A stretch of DNA of 21,131 nucleotides. Source: a virus. This document shows, in pieces, positions 6,756 to 14,565 of the stretch (position 1 is its first letter; each line of letters begins with the position of its first letter). A program made the position numbers and the translations under genes. A model generated the notes under the pieces. The model did not search any database and was not told the DNA's origin. It saw only the letters and a program-made list of their open reading frames with translations. The stretch is from positions 1 to 21,131 of IMG/VR virus record IMGVR_UViG_3300046467_000128, one strand, 5' to 3'.

Positions 6756-7985
6756 ATGATATCTAGTTTAATAATGAGTGCTGTAAAACAAGCAGGTGTA
6801 ATGGCTGGTGCTGGTCAAAGAGGTGTCCAGAATCTTACCGAGCCAAAAGACCCTTTTGGGTTAAATAAATCTGCTGTAACTAAGGTTGTAGATAGAGAAA
6901 AACTACATATTAGAAACTCTGGTAACTTTTTTAAGAAAATGTTAGGGAAAGGCATGGGTATGACAGGAATTAGTTTAAGCCTTAGTTCGTTATTACGTCA
7001 ATCCCAGATTTTTACAGGTACTATTGGAGCAGTATTCCAGATACTTGGTGGATTTATAGACGTTATACTAGCACCATTTATGCCCATACTCGGTAAAGTA
7101 ATTCAAATGTTGGGAGCGCAAATTCCTCGTGTTCGGGATTTAGCTCAGAAAGGCTACGATTGGTTAGAGCAAAATGTATTTCCTGTACTAACAGAGGGCT
7201 TCGATTTTCTAAAGAAAATTTGGGATAAGATGTCTCCCGATTTATTTAGTTTCGTTAAGGAAGAATTTGCAAAAACTATAGATTTTTGGAAAGAGCAATG
7301 GGAAAAAGTTAAGCAAACTTTTTCTTTTATTACTGCTGATTTACCCGCTATTATGACCCCTATATCTGATCTGATGGCTGAGTTCGGAATGAAGTTAAAT
7401 GCTGGCGATGTGGGGCGTATGATAACAAATGTTTTAGGCTTCATAACAACTGTGGGACGATGGCAGGTTGGGAAAACGATAGACCTAATAGCATGGGGTA
7501 TTAAGTATGTTCTATGGCCTTTTGTCAAAGAAGCAATCAATGCAATCTCAGATATTGTACAACTTGTCATGAATGTATGGCGGATAGCCACAGATTTTGA
7601 TAATTACAAAGATACATTTATGCTCTATTTGAAGATGAAATGGGAAGAACTTAAAGACTTTTGGCCCAAACTCCAAATATATTTATTAGAGGCAATTAGG
7701 TGGATACCGGGTGTAGGAAAACAGGCTCAACAAGCCGCAGATCGAATAAATAAGGCAACTTGGGATAAACCTGAAACAGTAGCCGCTCAAAAAGCATATG
7801 CGGCATCGTTAGAGCAGTGGCATACCGATAGATCAAACGAAAAAATAACAATAGATTTAACATTAAATGGTCAGCCATTGACTGCAAATGAGGCATTTGG
7901 AGAGGCAGAAAGAAGACTAGCCATAGGTTTAGGTAACCAAAACCTTCTTGCCGATGCAGGGGGATTTAATGAGGGAGGCGGATAA
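6756..7985 (+). CDS. Tail tape measure protein
   Basis: A 409-residue protein following the chaperone pair. Residues 66-120 form a long hydrophobic stretch (S-L-S-S-L-L-R-Q-S-Q-I-F-T-G-T, then G-G-F-I-D-V-I-L-A-P-F-M-P) typical of tape measure proteins. They thread the tail lumen and enter or span the host membrane on DNA ejection. The remainder is helical and Trp-rich (W-K-E-Q-W-E-K-V, W-E-E-L-K-D-F-W). If all residues extend the tail at roughly 1.5 angstrom each, the tail would be near 60 nm, so it is short for the class (inference). The start is uncertain: 6756 has no Shine-Dalgarno, and in-frame ATGs at 6774 and 6801 are alternatives. Confidence 0.75.
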   Translation: MISSLIMSAVKQAGVMAGAGQRGVQNLTEPKDPFGLNKSAVTKVVDREKLHIRNSGNFFKKMLGKGMGMTGISLSLSSLLRQSQIFTGTIGAVFQILGGFIDVILAPFMPILGKVIQMLGAQIPRVRDLAQKGYDWLEQNVFPVLTEGFDFLKKIWDKMSPDLFSFVKEEFAKTIDFWKEQWEKVKQTFSFITADLPAIMTPISDLMAEFGMKLNAGDVGRMITNVLGFITTVGRWQVGKTIDLIAWGIKYVLWPFVKEAINAISDIVQLVMNVWRIATDFDNYKDTFMLYLKMKWEELKDFWPKLQIYLLEAIRWIPGVGKQAQQAADRINKATWDKPETVAAQKAYAASLEQWHTDRSNEKITIDLTLNGQPLTANEAFGEAERRLAIGLGNQNLLADAGGFNEGGG

Positions 7986-7988
7986 ACT

Positions 7989-8510
7989 ATGGATGCAGCT
8001 TTAGCAATATTACTACGAGATGGAACCCATGCAGGAGCCACTACTCGTTTTGCTTTAAAGGCAGAACAATTTTCAATTCAAATTGCAAAAACTCCTATAC
8101 AAATTCCAATTCCACGACAAAATCCTGAATTATTAGACTTGGGTATCTTTCGTCCATCCATAACAATTTCAGGTTTAATTGATACTATCCCCGATAGTGG
8201 AGCTAATACTAGTAGTGGCGAGTTTAGAGGAACAGAAACTCTAACAGTAAGTGGACAAACTTATTATGTTCCATATAAAAATTTATTAGAACAGTATTGT
8301 TATAAATGGGTTGCTGATAATACCACCCCTGTACAAATTGAAGTTGGTGATACTACTCAACCTATTTCAGCTTCAGCAAATTCTACCGGAGGAGGGTTAT
8401 ACCATGTGGCAATTCAACAAGCGCAATTTTCGGTTGCTCCAGCTACAGAAGATAGATGGCAATATACAATTTCGTTTGCCGCAAAAGGTAGAAACGATAT
8501 CTCTTTCTAA
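7989..8510 (+). CDS. Distal tail / baseplate protein (candidate)
   Basis: A 173-residue beta-rich protein between the tape measure and the large tip protein, where siphophages encode the distal tail (Dit) ring that joins tube to tip. Features are I-Q-I-P-I-P-R-Q-N-P-E-L-L-D-L-G (about 34-49), I-T-I-S-G-L-I-D (57-64), and a C-terminal strand set ending A-T-E-D-R-W-Q-Y-T-I-S-F-A-A-K-G. The strand pattern (target of a beta-sandwich or tube-like fold) fits, but I cannot demonstrate homology. GAGGCGG lies eight bases before the ATG, a moderate ribosome site. The last codons overlap the start of the tip gene (TAATG). A small tail tube-like hub protein is the main alternative. Confidence 0.45.
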   Translation: MDAALAILLRDGTHAGATTRFALKAEQFSIQIAKTPIQIPIPRQNPELLDLGIFRPSITISGLIDTIPDSGANTSSGEFRGTETLTVSGQTYYVPYKNLLEQYCYKWVADNTTPVQIEVGDTTQPISASANSTGGGLYHVAIQQAQFSVAPATEDRWQYTISFAAKGRNDISF

Positions 8511-11500
8511 TGTCTTATAAAAGATCAAAACTACAATACTGGAATACTATACTAAGTCCAGATACATGGTCAGATACATTTACTGCTAGTACTCAAAACC
8601 CTTTAATATCAGTAGAATTAATGGATGGACTAGGTGCGCCTATGTCCTGTATTGCCCGCCTTAGTAACCGTCCTGCTACACCCTTTAACAATACAGCAGG
8701 TAGTCGTAAAGGGCCATTAACAGGAATATTTACCGACTTTATGACTATACGGATTATAGATGATGAATCTAAAGCAACCCTCTTTATGGGCAGTGTTTTT
8801 AATGTTAAAGAATCGTATGATGTCCAATATGGAAATGTTATTGAAGTAACAGCACGAGATGGTTTAGCTGAACTACGAGATAACCCAACATCAGGATCAC
8901 ATGGATTTACAATTGATGTTAGTGCTTCGGCGAATGTAACAGTTAATCCTGAATCCGCTACAAGTGAACATACCAAATTATTTACAACAGGTATGGCATA
9001 TCGAAGTGATGTTATAAAGTCCCTTATAAATTTAAACACTAGGTGGAATTATAGTAGTAATGTCCCATATAACTTTGATTATTCAGACACGGATCGTTTT
9101 ATAACATCTATTTCTGCATATAGAGATGATGGCGAATATAAATTATCCTCTCAATCACAAAAATCAGCCTTATCTCATATTGCCTCACTAGCAGCGGAAG
9201 ACCCAGTAGCCTTAGAGGGGTCTAATCCAACGGCGTTTACATACGATTATTATATAGACCCTAATTCTAAAGACCCTCGTGCAACAACTAAATCTACCCC
9301 GCACTTTAATTATTTTAAACGTGGACAACGCCCCCATACTCATGCAACACCTGATCCAGCAACTTATGGATTTAAGCTTGAATTTGGGGGATCATCTAGT
9401 ACGGGTACGTGGGATTCAACAACAAGTGATGGGCGACAAGATGTTATGTTGGCTGATTTTGATCTAGAACGTCCAAAGACAGAATTATTTACAGATGCAA
9501 TAGTTAATTATACAGATACACAGGTTGCTGACACAGCTAATCTAAGTAAAGGTGGATCAGTATCTGGTGCAACCTCTACTAAACGTTCTGTACGTATGGA
9601 GATTATTAAAATACGGGATATTGAATCTGGTACGATTAGTAATGATACAGGTTTATGGACTAAGTTACAAAAATCGCCCATTTATGAAACAGGTACAAGC
9701 CTTATAGAATCTGGAACATCTGTTTCATCTAAGGCTGAATATTTAGAAAATACATCAGGTACAAAAGTTGCTAGATTACAGTATTTAAGTGCATTAGATG
9801 CTGGTACTGCAAATGTACCTGAATACGCTATTATTTCAGAGGTCACAGCCGATTTTCCCGATGCTGCGGATGCAGAATTAAGACATCAAGATTATGGAAA
9901 TGGTGGCGGTGCAGCTAGATTTTATCTAGTGTCTAGACCAGCCGCCGACTTTGGGACTAGACGCACCTTTATAACTAATGCTTCTAATGCCACTCGTCCT
10001 GATGAAGTTAGAGAATTAGTCGCCTCCAAGTTAATGAGGTCGGCTAAAGAAGTAGTACGAGGACGTTTTAGAACCTTACGTAAACCTCTTTATTATATTG
10101 ATAATAGTCCCGGTTCTGTAAGTGGATCACAAGCAGATCAAACAATTACATGTGCATCTAGTGTAAGACCTTATACGTATGGTTTTAGAACTGGTATGAC
10201 AGTTAATAAGTTATCAAGTGGAGAACCTTCCGCCGTATTTGGACAAGCTATTTCAGTTCAATCAGGAGCCGATACTTCCCATATCTATTGGAGTACTGGT
10301 ACGGCTGCTACTAGTGATACCTTACGTTATTATATTCCGATTAGAGCGGGAGATTTAATATACGTTAGGAATGAAACCCTTGGTCTTACGGGTATGAAGA
10401 TGTTAGTAACAAAGATTCACTATGCTGAACAACCCGGTGTAGCTAGTATGACCTTGGATGTAGTCGGTTCAGAAACTAAAGCTGAAGGAGGTTGGGCTAA
10501 AAAGCATCTTGGTGCTGCTGTAGCTCAAGCTACTGAAGAAACTATTGAATTACCGCCAAGTATAGATTCAGGTTCTGTTGCGGCTCAACCAGTTGGAGGA
10601 CAGGCTTCTTCATCCACACTTAGGTTTTATTCCGCTGGAGCCTATAATCGAATTAGATGGGGTTTAAATACCAATCATGCGTCTAATGCAACTATAGAAA
10701 TGGCAGGAGGAATTACTGCTACCATAACAGCAGGTGGAGATACAAGCGCAAATGGTACTGGTACTTACGCACTTGTAGGGTCAGATGGAACAATTACAAC
10801 TAATAGTACTACTTTAACAAACAGTAAAACATATACAGCGTTCCTTGATTTTAAACAACAAGCTGGAACAGCCGCAAAAACAGTTTATTTAACTGAACAC
10901 GTAGGTATTCCATATGGAGATCATATTGTACGACTAGCTTATATTATGATTCCAGCTAATGGGACTACTAGTAATGCCCCAACAGTTATGCCAATTAACT
11001 CAGCTTCGTCAGTAATAAATGCTGATACAATAAATGTGACTAACTTATCTGCCGTTTCAGCGGATATGGGAACATTAACCGCAGGAACTGGTACATTTGG
11101 TTCAGGTACATATAACTCTAATTTAACTGGTATTGCACTAGGTGATTTAACAGATGGTAATGATTCTGGTGGTACAACTTGGAATGATATGCAATTTGCG
11201 GGTCAAGTTTCGGGTGTAACACAGGTGGCTATACAGGATGGTGTATTTAAAGCTGCAGGGGGAAATATTGTAGCTGATTATAAAGGCTTGAACATTGTAG
11301 AAAAGGGTGCTGTCGATGAAGATTGGGTAGGAATAGGCTTTTACAATGGGGGCAGCGTTTGGAATAGCCACGCTATTCTAAGTTTTAGCCCAGCAGAAAA
11401 AGGAACACTCACTTCCCTTTTCGGGAGCGGTGGATCAGCTACTGCGGGACGAATAGATTTAGCAAGTCCTCTATCTAATCCTACAATAAATTGGAACTCT

Positions 11501-12517
11501 GCGGGAATGGAGCAGATAGGCTCCCTAAATGTAAATACTCATGGGAATAATACTGGTTGGTTTCGGCTTCCTCTTAATACAGCCTCTGATGGTGATGTAA
11601 TAACAGCTAATGGTACTGGTAGTGGTACACGAGATGCACCATATGAAGCCCAATGGGAAGCTCCGGGAAGTGGAAGTCAAAGTGGCACGAATCATTTCTA
11701 TACTAGTGCTACAGCTAGTGGAAGCCTTCCTTCAGGTTCATACGGGACTTTTAGATATACTTTGGACGGCGCAGGAGTAAATAATGATACACTAGGATTC
11801 ACTTCTAACCAGACGAGTACAAGTACTGCTTCCGGTACAGACAGGTCTGTTTTTTGGGTAATGCAATCTAAAGCTAACTATTTAATATTAGAACCTAATT
11901 TAGCATATAGTGGTGCTAATAATAATGCTTGGATCGGATTCAATAATCCATTAGTTGGTGTAAGAGGATTTTATATGCAAGCGGGTAATGGTACTGCGGC
12001 TAACCCCTCTATGAGTTTTTACGGTAATTACGATAATGGTTTTTTCCATAATACAGGTGCAGGGACAGGAAATATATCAGTTAGTCTGGAAGGAACGGAA
12101 GAATATCAATTTGCCCCTTCATACTTTAGAAGTATAACAGATGCTAGTTTAGGCAGTTCAACTGACAGATGGGATACTGTTTGGGGTGTTACTTCTAATA
12201 TGTCTTCAGATATTAGGTTAAAAGAAAACATTGTTAATATGACTAATGGTTTAGATATAGTTAATGCCTTAAAACCTATTGAGTATACTAGAATACCAGA
12301 TGAATCTAAAACACAACATTTTGGATTTTCTGCCCAACATGTTAAAGAAGTTATGTTGGAATTAGGATATGATGAAAATACTATATATTCAGAAGAATAT
12401 TCTGAGGAAAAAGATGATACTGATTGGGGGATAAATTTACCTGAATTAGTTGCTCCATTAGTTTCAGCCATACAAGAATTATCAGAAAAAGTTAAAAAGC
12501 TTGAGGAGGACAAATAA
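8510..12517 (+). CDS. Tail tip / receptor-binding fibre protein with C-terminal S74 intramolecular chaperone
   Basis: A 1335-residue protein. Residues 1-130 resemble a baseplate hub domain (I-S-V-E-L-M-D-G-L-G; then V-I-E-V-T-A-R-D-G-L-A-E-L-R-D). A middle region of repeated beta segments follows. Near 845-862 is L-S-A-V-S-A-D-M-G-T-L-T-A-G-T, a motif seen from memory in central tail fibre proteins. The end (1233-1335) is a Peptidase_S74 chaperone domain: S1233-D-I-R-L-K1238-E-N-I, then L-K-P-I-E-Y, G-F-S-A-Q-H-V, L-V-A-P-L-V-S-A-I-Q-E-L, and a C-terminal coiled coil. In that family the domain assists fibre trimerisation and cleaves itself off just before the conserved Ser, using a Ser-Lys pair; both residues are present. 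Translation appears coupled (TAATG, no Shine-Dalgarno). Confidence 0.75.
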   Translation: MSYKRSKLQYWNTILSPDTWSDTFTASTQNPLISVELMDGLGAPMSCIARLSNRPATPFNNTAGSRKGPLTGIFTDFMTIRIIDDESKATLFMGSVFNVKESYDVQYGNVIEVTARDGLAELRDNPTSGSHGFTIDVSASANVTVNPESATSEHTKLFTTGMAYRSDVIKSLINLNTRWNYSSNVPYNFDYSDTDRFITSISAYRDDGEYKLSSQSQKSALSHIASLAAEDPVALEGSNPTAFTYDYYIDPNSKDPRATTKSTPHFNYFKRGQRPHTHATPDPATYGFKLEFGGSSSTGTWDSTTSDGRQDVMLADFDLERPKTELFTDAIVNYTDTQVADTANLSKGGSVSGATSTKRSVRMEIIKIRDIESGTISNDTGLWTKLQKSPIYETGTSLIESGTSVSSKAEYLENTSGTKVARLQYLSALDAGTANVPEYAIISEVTADFPDAADAELRHQDYGNGGGAARFYLVSRPAADFGTRRTFITNASNATRPDEVRELVASKLMRSAKEVVRGRFRTLRKPLYYIDNSPGSVSGSQADQTITCASSVRPYTYGFRTGMTVNKLSSGEPSAVFGQAISVQSGADTSHIYWSTGTAATSDTLRYYIPIRAGDLIYVRNETLGLTGMKMLVTKIHYAEQPGVASMTLDVVGSETKAEGGWAKKHLGAAVAQATEETIELPPSIDSGSVAAQPVGGQASSSTLRFYSAGAYNRIRWGLNTNHASNATIEMAGGITATITAGGDTSANGTGTYALVGSDGTITTNSTTLTNSKTYTAFLDFKQQAGTAAKTVYLTEHVGIPYGDHIVRLAYIMIPANGTTSNAPTVMPINSASSVINADTINVTNLSAVSADMGTLTAGTGTFGSGTYNSNLTGIALGDLTDGNDSGGTTWNDMQFAGQVSGVTQVAIQDGVFKAAGGNIVADYKGLNIVEKGAVDEDWVGIGFYNGGSVWNSHAILSFSPAEKGTLTSLFGSGGSATAGRIDLASPLSNPTINWNSAGMEQIGSLNVNTHGNNTGWFRLPLNTASDGDVITANGTGSGTRDAPYEAQWEAPGSGSQSGTNHFYTSATASGSLPSGSYGTFRYTLDGAGVNNDTLGFTSNQTSTSTASGTDRSVFWVMQSKANYLILEPNLAYSGANNNAWIGFNNPLVGVRGFYMQAGNGTAANPSMSFYGNYDNGFFHNTGAGTGNISVSLEGTEEYQFAPSYFRSITDASLGSSTDRWDTVWGVTSNMSSDIRLKENIVNMTNGLDIVNALKPIEYTRIPDESKTQHFGFSAQHVKEVMLELGYDENTIYSEEYSEEKDDTDWGINLPELVAPLVSAIQELSEKVKKLEEDK

Positions 12518-12702
12518 TGCCAGATGTAACGGTAAGTTTTACAGATGCTCAATGGGCTAGAATTGTTGCTGCAACTTCCAATATAAAAAAAGTTGGGGAG
12601 GCGGGAGATGTTGATGCCACCTATTTAGCAGCAAAATGGAAAGCGCAAGTAGAAAAATGGGTTCTTGATTTTGAGAGTGTTCAAGCCGTATCTGATTTTT
12701 AA
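12517..12702 (+). CDS. Small tail-associated protein of unknown function
   Basis: A 61-residue protein starting V-T-V-S-F-T-D-A-Q-W-A-R-I-V-A-A, then Y-L-A-A-K-W-K-A-Q-V-E-K-W-V-L-D-F-E. Small proteins with this 'V-T-x-x-x-x-A-Q-W-x-R-x-x-A-A' opening are, from memory, common after phage tail fibre genes, with no assigned function. GAGGAGGA six bases upstream of the ATG is among the strongest ribosome sites in the window, and the start also overlaps the fibre stop (TAATG). This suggests it is made in quantity together with the fibre (inference). A helper for fibre assembly or an unrelated small protein are both possible. Confidence 0.55.
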   Translation: MPDVTVSFTDAQWARIVAATSNIKKVGEAGDVDATYLAAKWKAQVEKWVLDFESVQAVSDF

Positions 12703-13097
12703 TGCGTAAGGTTGGGTGGCAAGATAGGACAATTAAACGGATCGCTATATTTAAGCAAGAACACCCGTTAATGACCTTACAGCAAATCGCTGAACACTTT
12801 GAAGTATCCAGACCTTATATATACAAAGTATTAAAAAATAATGGTGAACCTACTAATAATAGACTAGTTCGTAGAAAAGCTTATTATTGTACGCATTGCC
12901 AAGATTTACTTCCCTCAAAACGTAAATTTTGTTCTGATAAATGTTCCTTTAATTATCGCCATGTAAAGGTATCTTGTGCTATTTGTCATGTACCTTTCTA
13001 TCGAAAAAAAGCGGTTTTACGAGGTAAAGCTAAATTAGGCCAAATATACATCTATTGTAGTATGAAATGTATGTATAAACGAAGCCAATTAGTTTGA
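12702..13097 (+). CDS. Helix-turn-helix protein with two zinc-binding ribbons; candidate regulator
   Basis: A 131-residue basic protein. Residues 24-46 (T-L-Q-Q-I-A-E-H-F-E-V-S-R-P-Y-I-Y-K-V-L) form a standard helix-turn-helix with a recognition helix starting at S-R-P. Two Cys clusters follow: C63-x2-C66-x10-C77-x3-C81, and C92-x2-C95-x23-C119-x3-C123, each able to hold one zinc ion. No nuclease motif is seen. It could be a transcription regulator, or the DNA-binding remnant of a mobile nuclease. It is the last gene before the structural/replication junction, and its stop codon lies within the -35 box of the hsp20 promoter, so control of that promoter is plausible (inference). It lacks a Shine-Dalgarno and overlaps the previous stop (TAATG). 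Confidence 0.6.
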   Translation: MRKVGWQDRTIKRIAIFKQEHPLMTLQQIAEHFEVSRPYIYKVLKNNGEPTNNRLVRRKAYYCTHCQDLLPSKRKFCSDKCSFNYRHVKVSCAICHVPFYRKKAVLRGKAKLGQIYIYCSMKCMYKRSQLV

Positions 13098-13122
13098 CAG
13101 AAAATGTAAATTTTCGTATAAT
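13094..13122 (+). promoter_or_regulatory. Consensus sigma70 promoter for hsp20 and the replication operon
   Basis: TTGACA (13094-13099) and TATAAT (13117-13122) match both bacterial consensus boxes exactly, with the optimal 17-base spacer. The -35 overlaps the TGA stop of the upstream gene (13095-13097). Transcription would begin near 13129 and give a leader of about 45 bases. This is the only two-box consensus promoter I found in the window, and it sits where structural genes give way to replication genes. Confidence 0.8.
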
Positions 13123-13133
13123 AAGGAGTAAGT

Positions 13134-13152
13134 TTGATACAGATGGTATCAA
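13134..13152 (+). promoter_or_regulatory. Dyad / leader hairpin downstream of the hsp20 promoter (candidate operator)
   Basis: TTGATAC (13134-13140) and GTATCAA (13146-13152) are perfect inverted 7-mers around AGATG. The site falls about 5-24 bases after the expected start of transcription. It could be a repressor operator, perhaps for the adjacent helix-turn-helix protein, or an RNA hairpin at the mRNA 5' end. It does not cover the AGGAG ribosome site, so a simple RNA-thermometer role is not supported. Confidence 0.5.
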
Positions 13153-13173
13153 CTTTAGTGATAGGAGAATAAA

Positions 13174-13593
13174 ATGACTAATATAAAAACTTATGACCCC
13201 ATTTTCGGTAGTGTAGCAGATTTTGTAGGTTCTAAATGGTTTAATTTTGCAGGTAACCAGCCTGATGCTTTTCCAATGGATATTATAGAACGATCTGATG
13301 AGTATGAGATACGGGTTGTCGTTCCCGGAGCTAATAAAGACGGTCTTGCCGTAGAGGTAGAAGGAGATGTTCTACATATTAATGTAGTAGGTAATAATAA
13401 TAATCCTGAAGATACAAAATATATTTATAAAGGACTACGACCCTTTACATATAAGCGACAAATAAGTAATTTAGCTAAGTACAATATAGTAATAGATGAT
13501 ATTAAATCCACTTATAGGAGTGGTATTCTTAGTATCACCATGCCACGGGCAGAAGAAGCCCAACCAAAATCTATATCTGTACAAGTGGAATGA
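13174..13593 (+). CDS. hsp20: Hsp20 small heat-shock protein (alpha-crystallin family)
   Basis: A 139-residue protein with an alpha-crystallin domain at about 31-126: F-P-M-D-I-I-E-R-S-D-E-Y-E-I-R-V-V-V-P-G-A, a central V-E-V-E-G-D-V-L-H-I-N strand, and the family's G-x-L signature as Y-R-S-G117-I-L119-S-I-T-M-P. A C-terminal I134-S-V136 matches the I-x-I/V tail that links dimers into oligomers. Small heat-shock proteins hold unfolding proteins in solution without ATP. Phage homologues are known, especially in cyanophages, where a role in particle assembly or stress protection has been suggested. AGGAG lies seven bases before the ATG. It is the first gene behind the consensus promoter, so it is probably made early and strongly (inference). 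Confidence 0.9.
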   Translation: MTNIKTYDPIFGSVADFVGSKWFNFAGNQPDAFPMDIIERSDEYEIRVVVPGANKDGLAVEVEGDVLHINVVGNNNNPEDTKYIYKGLRPFTYKRQISNLAKYNIVIDDIKSTYRSGILSITMPRAEEAQPKSISVQVE

Positions 13594-14042
13594 GTAAATC
13601 TTTAGAAGATTATATTTCATTTTTGCCCAGAGAAGGGCAGTACACTATAGATATTGCACGGGAGGAGTCTCAAGAGCCTCTTTCCGTGCTGTCCGCTATC
13701 CATTGGGTAGCTCATCACGAAGAAGTTGAAGAAACTTTAGGACGACTTTTAATACATGAAGTAAATGCTATTTTAAAACGTTTAAATAATAGCAATAATT
13801 CTACACTCACGGCAAAATCAGCAGCTTCTTTAAGTTTAACACCGGATAAATGTTTAGACATATGTTTTAGTGATTGGGAAGATTATGGTGAGATTCAAAA
13901 AGCTACTCGGACTTTAGAACGTTTTCTTGGTAGAAAGGTTTATTTACGACCTAATCATCAAAAATGGCCTAGTAAGAAGTCCCTTATTGTTCGTCTACAC
14001 GAAGATTCAGAATATAGGCGAACTAATATTAAAGAGGGATAA
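13590..14042 (+). CDS. Hypothetical protein between hsp20 and the sigma factor
   Basis: A 150-residue protein with an ATGA overlap onto the hsp20 stop. It is mostly helical, with H-W-V-A-H-H-E-E-V-E-E-T-L-G-R-L (about 38-53), a low-complexity N-N-S-N-N-S spacer near 66-71, and a C-terminal T-R-T-L-E-R-F-L-G-R-K-V-Y-L-R-P block that looks alpha/beta. No family is recognised. Its place between a chaperone and a sigma factor, ahead of replication genes, suggests an early regulatory or host-takeover role, but nothing in the sequence proves it. The AAGTGGA before the start is a weak ribosome site. Confidence 0.6.
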   Translation: MSKSLEDYISFLPREGQYTIDIAREESQEPLSVLSAIHWVAHHEEVEETLGRLLIHEVNAILKRLNNSNNSTLTAKSAASLSLTPDKCLDICFSDWEDYGEIQKATRTLERFLGRKVYLRPNHQKWPSKKSLIVRLHEDSEYRRTNIKEG

Positions 14043-14043
14043 A

Positions 14044-14565
14044 ATGATCATCGATAACGCTTTAGTAGCTCAATGGGAACCGAAAATTCAAAAGATGTCC
14101 TCGTCATCGTTTGTAATTGGGATGGATCGAGAAGATATTGCACAGGAATTACGAATTGCTTTAATCAAAGCTGCTCGTAAGTTTGATGAATCTCGTGGAG
14201 TATCTTTCCACACATATTTACACACAGCTATGGTTAATACAATTCGGACACTTATTTCACAAGCCCAACGTCATCTTAATACAACTAGTTTGGATAAAAC
14301 TTTCGCTGATTCAGAAATGTTACCCCTAGAAATTGTGGAGGCATTATCGGACACAACAGATTTCGATTCTAATTTGTTTGCTGATGACTTACTTGGAACA
14401 GATAACATAACAGATCAAGAACGTCAGTTCGTATTATTACGAGGTGAGGGGTTAACTATGAGTGAAATTACTGAAGACTTAGGTGAATCCGCATACAAAA
14501 TTCGACAAGCTCTTAGGGATAAATTAGAAGATGCAATTGCCCTCAAAGAACCCACAAGAGTATAA
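14044..14565 (+). CDS. Phage-encoded RNA polymerase sigma factor
   Basis: A 173-residue protein. Region 2 spans about 26-76: D-R-E-D-I-A-Q-E-L-R-I-A-L (core-binding helix), then K-F-D-E-S-R-G-V-S-F-H-T-Y-L-H-T-A, the -10 recognition segment. Region 4 spans about 120-165: T-D-Q-E-R-Q-F-V-L-L-R and a helix-turn-helix T-M-S-E-I-T-E-D-L-G-E-S-A-Y-K-I-R. There is no region 1 or 3, so it has the two-domain build of group 4 or phage sigma factors. It should direct host RNA polymerase to phage promoters. The frame stays open further upstream to 13927, but GAGG six bases ahead of 14044 and the conserved layout favour this start. It lies two bases after the previous gene. Confidence 0.8.
   Translation: MIIDNALVAQWEPKIQKMSSSSFVIGMDREDIAQELRIALIKAARKFDESRGVSFHTYLHTAMVNTIRTLISQAQRHLNTTSLDKTFADSEMLPLEIVEALSDTTDFDSNLFADDLLGTDNITDQERQFVLLRGEGLTMSEITEDLGESAYKIRQALRDKLEDAIALKEPTRV

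Noticed and set aside
7154-7591. Open frame of 145 codons on the minus strand
   Set aside because: It is antisense to the tape measure gene, of low-complexity composition and without a plausible start signal.
8593-9039. Open frame of 148 codons on the minus strand
   Set aside because: It is antisense to the N-terminal domain of the tip protein, which has clear protein patterns in its own frame.
12106-12552. Open frame of 148 codons on the minus strand
   Set aside because: It is antisense to the S74 chaperone domain, whose catalytic motif fixes the + strand as coding.
12702-13097. Homing endonuclease
   Set aside because: An HTH with Cys pairs can occur in HNH-type or NUMOD proteins, but no H-N-H, GIY-YIG or LAGLIDADG pattern is present.
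13129-13173. RNA thermometer in the hsp20 leader
   Set aside because: The hairpin does not pair with the AGGAG ribosome site or the start codon, which ROSE and fourU thermometers require.
13624-13639. TGCCC-AGAGAA-GGGCA hairpin, possible terminator
   Set aside because: The T-run precedes the stem on the + strand and is an A-run after it on the minus strand, so neither direction fits an intrinsic terminator.
13927-14043. N-terminal extension of the sigma factor
   Set aside because: The 39 extra residues overlap the previous gene in another frame and match no sigma region; the ATG at 14044 has GAGG at good spacing.
14557-14565. AGAGTATAA, partial match to the 14-mer promoter candidate
   Set aside because: It matches only nine bases and spans the final Arg-Val-stop codons of the sigma gene; there is no gap or downstream start that it would serve.
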